Source of the DNA: Nephromyces sp. MM_2019
Lineage: Eukaryota; Apicomplexa; Aconoidasida; Nephromycida
Assembly (NCBI GenBank): GCA_015657535.1
Contig: JADHZB010000245.1
Coordinates: 1-39,233 of the forward strand
Length of the DNA stretch: 39,233 nucleotides
Direction: 5' to 3'
Both the position numbers and the translations under genes were made by a program. This document shows positions 21,438 to 33,352 of this stretch, piece by piece. The first letter of the stretch is position 1; every line of letters starts with the position of its first letter. The notes under the pieces were generated by a model. The model did not search any database. It saw nothing but the letters and a program-made list of their open reading frames with translations, and was not told the DNA's origin.

Positions 21438-22955
21438 ATGTCTGACGGTGAGCACAATTTCTCACTCACTACATTTAGCCCAAGTGGTAAACTCGTACAA
21501 ATAGAGTACGCATTGAACAGAGTTCAGCAAGGCGCTCCAGCCCTTTCAATTAAAGCCACCAACGGAATTGTAATCGCAACGGAAAAGAAGTTATCGACTG
21601 AACTTATTGACCAAACTTCCCTGCAGAAGATTGAACAAATCACACCAAATTGTGGATGTGTCTGTGCTGGCATGCCCGCGGATTTCCGTGTTATACTCAA
21701 AAAGGGCCGTAAAGAAGTATGTGTTTAGTGGTTTATAGGGTTGCCATGTATGTAGCTGTTTAAATTTGTATGGTTTTTGAAGCTTTTTATTGACTTTTTT
21801 TTTAAATGTGAAAATTTTGTTTTGATGTGTAATTCTAGAATTGATATGTGGATATTTAGGTTGGGTGCATGAGAATAACCTATACACTTTTAGGCTTGCT
21901 TCACGTTGATTTGTGCTATGATGTATACAATTTTGGTTTACTGGGTAGCTACTTATATATATATGCATTAGCTTATGTACTTGAATTTCACTCTGGCACG
22001 CAAATCTAGCCTAACAAAAGATATTTGACACTCGCAAGGATCTTATATCTATACATGCTTGAATCTCATAAATTTAAATAATATAAAACAAACACACTAC
22101 ACGTATATCTATTACAGGCTATTATGTACAACTCAATGTATGGTGAATTTCCGCCTGTAAGTGAAGTTGTAAGAAGTATGGCCTCGATTATGCAGGAGTT
22201 TACACAATCGGGTGGTGTACGCCCATTTGGTATTTCACTACTTGTGGCTGGGTAAGTTTTCATTAGCTACAAACCACTTTGCAAATACATTTCTGTAACC
22301 CAATAAATTATGATGTTTTCAAATCCAAACAGATTACATAAACATCTAGTATATTTTGTGAATACAAACTCCCATTAACCATTTGCCATAGATTGCATTT
22401 AAATCTTATTCCAAATCTTATATTTGTGGAAAATTGCTCACATAGAAGTGTGTACAAAGTTCATTAAATTAAAACCATTAAAAATTAACTAGATATGACG
22501 AATTGGGACCCCAATTATACCAAGTTGATCCATCCGGCGCCTACTTTGGCTGGAAGGCTTCTGCAATTGGACGTGATATGCAAAACTCCAAATCATTCTT
22601 GGAAAAGAGGTATTCTGAAGTCATATATTATATGTTAACCAAAACATACACACCTTTTAGACCCATCACATTAGCATACCCACAAATTAACACACCTGAA
22701 CTCACATGCCTACCCTATCATATACCAATACTCTTGTATCCAATTCTCAAACAACATTTAACACATCCTTTGACTAGATATAACCCCGAGTTTGAATTAG
22801 AGGATGCCATACACACGGCCATATTGACACTTAAAGAGGGATTTGAAGGGGCCATCACAGAAAATAATATCGAAATTGGTGTAGTAGGAGATGATAAAAA
22901 ATTCAAGAACCTTTCACCACAAGAAATTAAAGATTACCTCCAAGAAGTAGAATAA
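21438..22955 (+). CDS. PSMA2: Proteasome subunit alpha type 2 (four exons)
   Basis: Alpha-ring subunit of the 20S proteasome. Exons: 21438-21716, 22118-22251, 22493-22609 and 22778-22955, joining in phases 0, 2 and 2 into 235 residues, against 234 in the human protein. The N-terminus carries the alpha-subunit signature (FSLTTFSPSGKLVQIEYAL). Type 2 features follow: QEFTQSGGVRPFGISLL, then QVDPSGAYFGWKASAIGRDM, FLEKRYNPEFELEDAIHTA and ILTLKEGFEG. The initiator ATG has no competitor upstream in frame. Alpha subunits are non-catalytic and gate the chamber. The third intron (22610-22777) is 168 bases, divisible by three and free of in-frame stops, so exons 3 and 4 look like one open frame; the family alignment shows it must be removed. 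The 3' flank (cacaaacacaaat) is CA-rich. Confidence 0.95.
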
Positions 22956-24495
22956 TTTTACAATCAAATCACACAAACACAAATAAGAGTTATTATAGTA
23001 AATAACAGAGTATATATGCACATCATTATATATTTATGTATTGGCTTAGAAATATGAACTGATATTGGGTGCTGTTGATAAAATATTTTATCACACACCA
23101 TTAACTCTTCAACAATCAACCGAGTCGAATTGTTTAAAACTTTTTTACACACTACAAAACCCAGTATTTATGTAAGGAACTCGGATTCCAAAAATATTCT
23201 GAGCTTCTTGAACATAACCCTAACACACATACACACCCAATTAACTCATTCGAATTAATACATTACCTTTATATAAAAATGAAATACACACAAAGATGTA
23301 TACTATATATTTAATATATGTAGCTACTACTCATATTTCAATAATTATAAGGATATCTAAATTTCTATATATGAAAATTGTAGACTAGTTTAGTTGAAAT
23401 AGACATTAATGTATTTTATTTATACCTATAATTTGTCAAAGCAAACTATATTTAATATGCTGTCTGGATGTTTATATTAGATTAGGTGTGTGCACATTAG
23501 TGCATCATCTTATTTATATATTTCTTGGTTGATTTTTTTGTTGTTTGGAGCTATAGATTATAAGAAATATAAGTGAACAATTTATGTATATATGCGTGTA
23601 TAATAATTTCAGCATGTATTGTATGTGTTTGTTTAGATTCAGTATACATTACTTGTAAATTATCTATTAAATGTATATAGTTAGTCAATATATACATTTT
23701 TTTAAATCTTGAAATGGAATTTCCTTGAATTAATACCTCAAACTTGATATCTAAAAAGCTAAACGATTTTACCACCTCGAAAGTGCTACAATTTTACGCA
23801 CTACACTGTAAAGTAACATCTTTTATGTGCATAATGTCATTACAATCCCATAAGCAATCCCAAAAAACCACAAAAAACTGTTATACCCCACACACTCACG
23901 ATTATTCTAGGGACGACACTTATCAAAGCTTATTACCCCAAAAATATTATATACCTATGACACACGTCTATCCAAAATTTGACAAAACCACACATCAACA
24001 CACTAGATAATCCCAAAACTTTCATATGCCTACAAATACTAAACAATTATTATATAGTTCCAAAATCCCTTCTTTAGCCCCAAACTAATCACATATTCCC
24101 ACCCCAAAACTTAACAAAACTTCTTCACTTAATAGAATTAGCATAGATATCTTTAATAAAACTGCTAAGCACAAAAACAAATATTAAAGGGTAGATACGC
24201 TTACCAAAAAACACTTGTCTCCCTATATCCCTCTGATTATATTTCTCCAATTGAGAATTTATTGGGGTAGATTGGCCTTTTTTAATAACGAATTTGCAAT
24301 CAGTTTCTCTATTGTAGTTCCCTTATCATTCAATTTCCTCCCCCCTCTCAAACGCACTTCATTTGAAACCATTCCAGCACTGTATACATTCATTGAATTG
24401 GTAGATATAAACAACCTGCTATCAGCTACATAAATCTGCTGTAATGTTTTGATTAAGGTAGGTATATATATACAAACTATAACCTACCTTGAGAT
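22956..24495. other. Intergenic between PSMA2 and the helicase, no gene seen
   Basis: About 1.5 kb holding the PSMA2 3'UTR and helicase promoter. It is AT-rich, with CA-rich plus strand around 22960-23260 and 23880-24200. The frames at 23744-24010 and 24215-24433 show no family motif. The second lies directly upstream of the helicase start and could be transcribed 5' leader. Confidence 0.45.
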
Positions 24496-27400
24496 ATGGA
24501 GGTGAACTCCTCCATTCTCCCCCTCTCAGAGCGGAATGATGATGTGTTACCAAACAACGAAGACAAGTCAAAGACATTTAAACAATTTAAATTGCATCCT
24601 CTACTCATAAAATCATTAAGAAAGTTGAAGTATCTATATCCTTCACCTGTACAAAGCCTCTCACTACCAGATGGCCTATGTGGGAAAGGTATGGTCTCGT
24701 ACACATAGACACTGCTATATGCAATCATACACACCATTTGATCTCTTACACACATACACACAGTCATATATACGTAATACCTTCTAAACACCTGAACACA
24801 GTCATATGAGTATATGATCTCTCACACTCACAATACGCACATCTCTATGAATGTATGACCTCATAAATAAGTATTCAAAAAATTGTCATATTATCTATAG
24901 ACTTACTTATTCAAGCCAAATCAGGAACCGGAAAAACGGTGACTTTTGGTTTAATTTTATTACAAGATTTCCTAAACAACTATAGAAACAGGTATTCACA
25001 CACATCTCATCATCTCCATGACAAAAATGCTTGTAATAACACGCAAAAATATAACACCAAACTCACCGACCCATTGAACACACCACTCGATATAATTGAT
25101 AACGTCTTGAAATCAACAGCTCCTTTATACACACTTAACTCATCCTTAAGTAGTTCATCAGTAAGAGATAAGTCCCTTTATATTACCGAAACTAATGATA
25201 GCAACTCAAAGCATAGTGAAAATGAATTCGATACTAAAGATTCAACCAAAAATGAGGTAACTAAAATTTCCATTCTCTTTACGCACTTCTTCTCTTTTTA
25301 TTGTATATATAGAATAGTACACCAGCACTCATAATTCATACAAACAACTTATATGTGTATACTTGGTCAGTTTTATATCAACTATATCCATTTGATCCAT
25401 CCACTGCCAACTAAGAACATGTTATACATATATTATAAGTGTGTATGTCTATATATGTATGAAACAGTGTATAAAAATATATTAAGGTATGTATGTATGA
25501 AAATTTTTATATATTTGATTATGATTACAGCTATATGAGCTACATTCGGTGGTTATTTCCCCTACACGAGAACTAGCCATACAAATTGCAGATGAAATTC
25601 AACGCTTAGGCTGGTACATACAGCCTGTAAGTATTGCAATTCACACACATTAAAAACTTGTGTATATGAATCTTAACTTGTAAACTTTTTAAAATAATAT
25701 AACTCATACCTGCTCAGATTTTCAAGTGTGTGTGCCTGGTTGGTGGTGTATCTGCTAAGGAAGACAGACGAAAAATATCTATTCGGCCTAACTTAGTTGT
25801 AGCCACACCTGGTTAATCCACATAAATTAATAATTACATATACATTTCTGATGGGTGTAAAATAACCAATTTGTGATATTTTTACTTTGAAGTATATATG
25901 ACAACTTGCCGATCGATATACCCTAAGTTGGGCTTTACTTAACTGTGTGTGTGGATTATTTTATGTACCGATTTGTAAACACCGTGTATTCTCACGTTTT
26001 GGAATAAATTTGAAAGTAAATGTGATTGAGTATAAAAATTAATTCTTTTTTACCTTGGATTATATAGGAAGGATACTAGGGGCAGTACGTCGATTTCGTT
26101 GGATGAAATCACAGAAAAAGAATTGCAAGGTTTTCGTTTTGGATGAGGCTGACCTCCTTCTAAGCCATTCTTTCAGAGGCATTATAGAGTACGTCCATAT
26201 AGCTACATACTCTCACTAATTTTGAAACACGCATCATATTAAATTATGTAGCTGGTTTATACCATGAATATATACATAATAACACACGCACTTAATAAAC
26301 TCTTTTGTTGATAATAGGTTCCTGATAGAATTTTTTGTCTCAGACAGCACACAAATTTTGGCTGTTTCTGCGACTTTTCCCCCTCCCTATGTAATTTACT
26401 TAGAGGATTTATTAGCTACAATAGACTCTTATAAAAATTACAAGCCGAAGCGTAAAGAAAATTTCATTGAGGAATCCAGTTCATATGATTTTTCGAACAT
26501 CTTCAGTCGTGCAATGAAACTCTCCTCAAAAAAATTCTCTGTGCCAAAAACTCCAAATGGAAGCAACGAAAATGAGACATTTGGTATATACTACACATAT
26601 ATACCACTACTTTACATATATTTTCACCTTAATAACGCCTAATGAAGAAATTAAACACAAATCTTAAAAACTAAACAAACAATATCCTAACTATGAACCT
26701 ATGCATTTCGAACATAAATTTCTCACATGCCTATAAAAGATACATATAGATTTAAAACCAACACCTACATAAAATAACATCCATATACCATAGATACATA
26801 CATGAATAGATAATATACAATCTATACATAGCATAGAGACATATTCAATACGTCAACAAATCATAATAGATCTTATTTATATACTTATATAGCCTAAACA
26901 TACACCGCATACTCAGAAACTTCGAATTTAAAATTAATTGTGTAATAATAATCTATTGAATTAACCTTCTTGTCAATATATCAGAATCAGATAAGCTTCA
27001 CAATGAGAAAGAACACACTCAAGAACAGAACGATACTGAAAACATAACACAAGGTGTAAATACACACTTAACAGATATATCAAAGGAAGACACTGAAGTT
27101 ATCAAAAGAAAATTTATAAAAATTATCTTAACTGCATCCCATAAAGTATCTGAAAATTACCAAAATAATGAGGAAGGCGTTAAACCGGATATGATGAAAA
27201 AACTCTCACCAATATTAAAGGGTATTCACAAACATTCACGAACTGTTCTAATCGGCCTATTTTCATGTGTATATTCTTTGTTATTATAATATTATTTCAA
27301 TTGACTTTGTCATTTGCTTATGTTTAATTTTTAGAGTGGATATTTATGAAGATAAAAATAATTTAACTTATCAATAGCACCTTATAATATTGATTAAAAC

Positions 27401-29910
27401 ATTTGCATTATGTAAGGTAGATTTTAATTCATAATTGCTGATGCTATCTGTTAAGGCATAAAATAGCATGAAGCCTATTTTATTTTTACACCAATTGTTT
27501 ATACAGGTTTGAAATTTTGCTGTATTGTTATACAAGATCAGCCTAATGAGCTCCGAGAAAGAATTGTTAAGTTGGAAGCGCTTTCTGAAATATTCACATT
27601 ACTTCAATTCCAGCAAGCTATACTTTTTTCTAATAATCCTATTGAGTAAGCATATTACACTTTTGTGTTTATATTGTAAGCAAAAGCCTTCCTACTGACA
27701 TACATCAACACATATTCACCCATACAATAATTTTTCCAATTTAAAATTAAAGCATCACTACTTAAAAATAGTCAACGCTTTATTTTTAATTCAAAACTTT
27801 ATAAAAATTTTCTGAGGCTATAATTATACTATTTAACTACCTTCCACTATTCTTTATAGGGGCATGCAACTAGCACAATCTTTCACAAAAATGGGTATAC
27901 CAAGTGAATACACGAGGTTAGTAAAGATGATTATCTCATGAAGCATGATATGTCAACATTCATAATTTTAGGATCTTTTAACAATACTTTGCTTATTAGA
28001 ACTTCTTATACTGGACTTTTTCAACATAAAACCTTTTGCTTCCTTTTTAATAGAATATTTTTGAGTTTATATATGCTATTATTAATTTTCTTGTTTTAGT
28101 TCATATCTTTCTCAATCGGATCGAGTTGAGTCATTTAGTTCATTAAAATCTGGCCGCTGTAAACTACTTGTTTGCTCTGATGTGGTAAGAAGATCACTTA
28201 AGAGTATAAAACTCTTTAGACCTTTCAATTTATAATTGTGATTTTGTACCTGCAAAAAGGATTATAACACTTAATACCCGAATTTATTATCAATTCATTA
28301 TGTTCCAATTCTTTCCGATAATATCTCTGATTTCGAATTATATATCGATTAAAACAGATGAGCAGAGGAGTAGATGCTATACAAGTTGACTTGGTCATCA
28401 ATTGGGATATACCCATGGTAGGCTTTGCCTTGTAAAGTTTTTATTATGCTTAGGATTAAAACAATAGTACATATTTTGCAAGCCACATTAAACTATTTCG
28501 GTTAACCAAATATCTTGAGAGCAGTCTTGAGAAATTTATTCACCTTCACATGGGGAAATCCAATTAATATTTGTAAAAAATAAACTTATTTTGCTATTAC
28601 CATACTAGAAATCTTGCTCCAATCTAACATATTAAAAATTTTCCAAGCTATTCATAATAATGATGTCGAATTTTAAATCAAAGAGCCCATTATACTTTTA
28701 TTAGGATAAGGAGACTTTTATACATCGCTTTGGTAGAGCCGGAAGATTCGGACTTAATGGATACAACATCACTGTGTGTACACAGAGTGACTTTCCCTAT
28801 TTTAATTACTTTTATAATTGCTTTGATATAAATTTTTACAGTAGCAATCAATTTCTTGACCATTTGAAAGAAATTATTACGAATAATCACACCAACGATA
28901 GTAGAAACAAAAATCTTACTCAATACACCATGGAAGAACATCATAGCTTTGACTATCAACTAATGAAGCTCAACCTTCCATGTATTCCTATCCTAGGGAT
29001 TATGACTAGCTCCCATTGTTGTACATTGATGGATCTATCTTCATTCCGATTTTACTTATCTATCACAAAAAACAATTCACATCCTAATGCAGAAAGCTAT
29101 TATTTGAAAATTCTTCTGTCAGAAAAGGAAAACATGAGTCCAGCGGAAACTCATCTGGACTCTTTCAATGTTTTTCAAGCCTTTAAAACAAACAAGTCTA
29201 CCATCAATTCCGTTAATGAGTATCCAAAAAATCTGAGGAGCTACAAGTCCTCTACATTATCAATGAAAACATTTGTTGATGATGCTTTATATACGACACC
29301 TCGAAAGAATCCACAACCCCATAAATATATATGTAAAGATTTGTCACCCCTGCAGGAACATCGCTCATTGAATGATGAAATTGTACTCTCAGAGAAGGAT
29401 TTTGTCTATCAAAATAATTTAAATCATACTATGGGGTCAAATAATACTCATGGACTTGAAAACCATGAGTTAATCGAGCCTATTACGATTTTTTCCAAAA
29501 GCCTCACTAACTCACCACATTGTTTTCAAGTGAAAACTTCTAGGAACCATTTGTATTTTATTTACATTTATCTAGATGAATGTGATACAATATCAATACC
29601 CATTTATATACCTTTCACACAGCTGTTATACAAAACTAGCACATCCTACTTAATTATATGCCTAGATCGAGACATTACTCAGTACTTTAAAAAAAATTCA
29701 GCATTCCTGAACAATTATAAAAATGATTTTTATCAATCATCGAGATGGCAGATTTTCCTTGATAAAATACAAGAAGACTTGTTACATAGAACCGATCTCG
29801 AAGACTGTAAACTTCTTGATTATGATGAGATTTTCAAAAAATTTTTAGAAAGCCCATTAAATCAATTAAATGAGCTAAAGGACTCACATACACATATCTG
29901 GTCACTATGA
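24496..29910 (+). CDS. DEAD-box RNA helicase, DDX20/Gemin3-like (12 exons)
   Basis: ATP-dependent RNA helicase. Exons: 24496-24688, 24901-25256, 25531-25626, 25718-25811, 26068-26188, 26318-26583, 26985-27221, 27507-27645, 27860-27916, 28100-28184, 28358-28417 and 28705-29910. All have GT..AG borders and the phases close exactly to 969 residues. Motifs in order: YPSPVQ (Q), QAKSGTGKT (I, 69-77), PTRELA (Ia, 194-199), GG (224-225), ATPGR (Ib), VLDEAD (II, 270-275), SAT (III, 304-306), AILFSN (IV), CSDVMSRGVD (V) and HRFGRAGRFG (VI, 575-583). The YPSPVQ, LAVSAT, QAILFSN and GRAGRFGLNG wording resembles DDX20/Gemin3, the helicase of the SMN complex that loads Sm proteins on snRNAs. Polar insertions split the core (about 92-183 between I and Ia, about 320-455 between III and IV), and a 380-residue C-terminal region has no recognised domain. 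Helicase identity is firm; the DDX20 assignment is moderate. Confidence 0.9.
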
Positions 29911-32900
29911 AAAGACCACATACAAAGCCTGTAGCTTTTTTTAACATGAACATAATACCAGTGTTCAAGACTCTAAACTGGTATTGTCGAAATTCTTTGA
30001 ATAAGCTTTTTAAGAGAGATCAAAGGATATATTTGTGAATTAAAAAAATCCAGAGTAATAAAGAGCAAATCATAACATTTTATATAATTTATATAGGCAA
30101 ATAGTAACAATCCGCAAGTAAAAAATACCCAAAACAATATTAAAGATAAATAAATACTTATCTTTTACATAAAAAGGATAGTTATGAAAACAACTTACTC
30201 AGACCTTTAACAAATCATTGATACCTAACATTAATCAATTAAAGGAGTTGTATAAAATTTTTACCGACACATTAACAAACCTTAGTCCGGAATTTTAGAG
30301 TTACGTGATTCTCAAAACATATTTCAAAATATAAGAACAGTAGATTCCCCTCGCCATCCCTTCTTCCCACCCCCTCAAGTCAATAGCTCTCAGTCAACAT
30401 TATATTCCATATAGCTAGTACTAAATTACAAGATTGCAAATTAATTTTTATTCTGTAAAAAGCTTTAGTATCACACTTATAGAGCATTCAATAGTATCTA
30501 TAAAGCTATATTATAAGTGATGCTTTTTTTTTTAAGAACATCACTGAAAAAACCCTATAAAATTAATAGGTTTTAATTTATTAAATTTAGAAACAACTAT
30601 TTTTATAATGAATTACACAAGTGGCTTCAATAAACAGTAAATTTAACTGTCACTGTATCCATTTATCCAAATTATAGAATATCATGAATATAACTATAAC
30701 TCTGTTAAGTGGGATGAATTCTTTTAAGGTATAAAATATTGCCTTAGAGCTGCAACTCTATCATCACATTTAATTAACCAAGCACTTGAAGTCATTAAGC
30801 AATTTAGATTGAATTATGAAAGATCCAACTTTCAATATTCTTTCTTAAAAAGAATTAAATTAACCAACTTGGAAATTTAATTTTTTTTAGTAGATATTAT
30901 CTAGCAGTTTTCGGATCCTAAGAACTACAAAATGCTACGATTAAGCCTATTCTATTTATTGACTAACAGTCATTTTTGATAGGTTTTATTGATAAAAGCT
31001 TATTGCTTCTAAATGAGCCTACAGAAGCTTATTTCAGCAGAGCTAGACCATAATTATAATCTAGATAATTTACTTTTTTATGAAAATCTTGGGGCATTTC
31101 TCATCATATTTTTAGAATGGTGTGATGGAAAACAATCTTTAAAGATTTATTCCTTTTAACTCACTTAGTGTTATGAAGGCTAGGATTAGCTAGCCAAGGC
31201 TTGTAAGTTTGGTAAAGAGGTGAGGCTAGCACCTAAGCATTTATTTTATGAATCCAGTGATTTTGAGGGCACGAGAAATCACATTTATCTCGATAATACA
31301 AAAACGCGATTTGTATATATTCAGGGATTTGATTTGAGAGCTATTGACTCTCCTTGTAAAAGACCCCTGATTAAAGTCCAATAATTTTAACATAAGCTTG
31401 GCACAAGGTAAGCGAATACCAATGTTTAATTTATGTATATACAAGTCTTGGGATGTCTAATTGAGTAATTTAGCGATGGGTACAATGTGTGAAATTATGT
31501 TTTGTGATCTATACTACACAACTCAAAAGTAATAAATCATTTTTTTTCTTTAATTAATGATTTTCTCTAAATGTTGGCCGTATTCAGAGTCTATTACATA
31601 TCAAATAGGACTCAAATTGTAGAAGCATGCCAGAAATTCTATATTTTTAGCTTTAAAACTACAAATTTTACAAAGCCATTTCAACCTTGTTAAATGTTTT
31701 AATCTCTATTCAGATTACGATGATTACACGTGTTAACTTTAAAACAGAAGTGACCGAAATTTTGTTGATATCCACATTTTTATAATAATCCCTAGCCATT
31801 TATGTTACAAGGACCTTTTCAGGTGGTTCATCTAGAAATGGCCTCATTGAGTAAATATGGATGCGGATTTTAAAAATATTTCATTTTGCCACTATCCAAA
31901 TATCCCTGGTGGGAATTGTACTGGTATAGTCATGCCATGTATTCTGCTAATTATTCTTTTTTTTTATCTTACGTTTTTCCTGAAATTTTATCATATCTAT
32001 ATTAGCAGAAGATCGATAATAGTGAGATAAATTTAATATTAAGATTAAGTCAAACTTGACTCGCTTCATCCTAGTTTCAAAGCACCTAATTTTGTAGTCA
32101 ATAGCAAACTAGAAAAAGTGTAGAAACTATTGAGCCTAAGCTTAAGTGTTATAGTTAAATGTTCAATTTTTCTTCAAACTTAAAAAAAATAAATAAATAA
32201 AATAAATTTTACTGTTTAGCTTTCTTGGATCCGTTTAAGAAGTATAAGGATTCTAAAATTCAAAGTGAATAAAACTGAAATAAAACAAAACCTAATTTGT
32301 GGCACAGTTCACCTAAATCATGTGATAATTCACTTCCTAATACTAGGATTAAGAGAAAAATAGTTTATCGAATTTCATATGAGCAAATAAAAGCATTTCA
32401 AAAAACTTATATTTAAACACAAGTTTCCAAAATTATGGACTTTAATATACTAGGCAAATTCGATTATATAAGAGATTTCTAATAACTACCTAATTAATCG
32501 ATAACATCTAATTAAAAATGGAGAATACGGTATATTACATAATGTCATAACAGGTGAGTTGCTACTGTATATACACAGCCAAAAGCTTGACGATTTTAAG
32601 TGCAGTTTTTTGACAGTTAAGTTGCCAATTTAGCTAGAAAAAAATTGATTTAGTAAAACTCTAACATATAATTTCTAATTGTAATGTAATTCAGAGTTAT
32701 CACTTAAAAATTCCGAGATCTCACAAAATGTCCTTTGTATTTATCACAAATGGATTATAAAGATTTGACATTTGGTATCCAAATTTTCTCTTCTCAGAAC
32801 TTAAAAACTATAAATAAAGACTTGTTATTGGCAATATATACTGAAAGCATACTATAAGCTTGAGTTATCTGATCTGATTTATTATAAAATTTGAAAGGGT

Positions 32901-32939
32901 CTAATAATGAGTTTCAAGGGAATTTTATTGACTTTGTAA
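29911..32939. other. Intergenic, AT-rich, no gene seen
   Basis: About 3 kb with dense stops in all frames. A short pyrimidine-rich patch lies at about 30345-30375 (cccctcgccatcccttcttc). The 67-codon frame at 31241-31444 has no motif. No RNA gene was recognised. Confidence 0.5.
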
Positions 32940-32949
32940 GACGATTCCA

Positions 32950-33110
32950 CTGATTAACCAAATGACACTCAATCGAATGTGTTAATAAAGTGTTGTTTAG
33001 GGGTGCATACATTTCATTTACCTATTAATTGACTAAATGATACTTAACCGATTGTGTTAAAATTGAATATTAATTTACGAATGCATACATTTCATTTACC
33101 TATTAATTTT
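32950..33110. repeat. Imperfect 78-bp tandem duplication
   Basis: Two adjacent units of about 78 bp. The right half of each is the same (tgcatacatttcatttacct starting at 33004 and 33082). The left halves are diverged (aaatgacactcaatcg against aaatgatacttaaccg, each followed by a tgtgttaa). It lies just beyond the 3' end of the TRAP-like gene. No function is apparent. Confidence 0.8.
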
Positions 33111-33352
33111 TCAATCTATTAGCTAGGAAGTTTAAAGTTTTAAATAGTTATATTCCAAAAAAAATAAAATATAACATATAATTACTAATACCATTAAGAT
33201 ACGATTATTTGGTACAGATTATGATGAGAAATACCTGAACCCGAAGTAAAAGCTAAATTTTCATCAGAGCCTCGGAACTTAAATCTTTTAAATATTTCTA
33301 TGTGCTTAAATTACTATCTCTACCTTATGGGATTATTATATTACCAAATTTA

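Noticed and set aside
28690..28959. Minus-strand 89-codon frame
   Set aside because: It is antisense to helicase exon 12, which carries the conserved HRFGRAGRFG motif.
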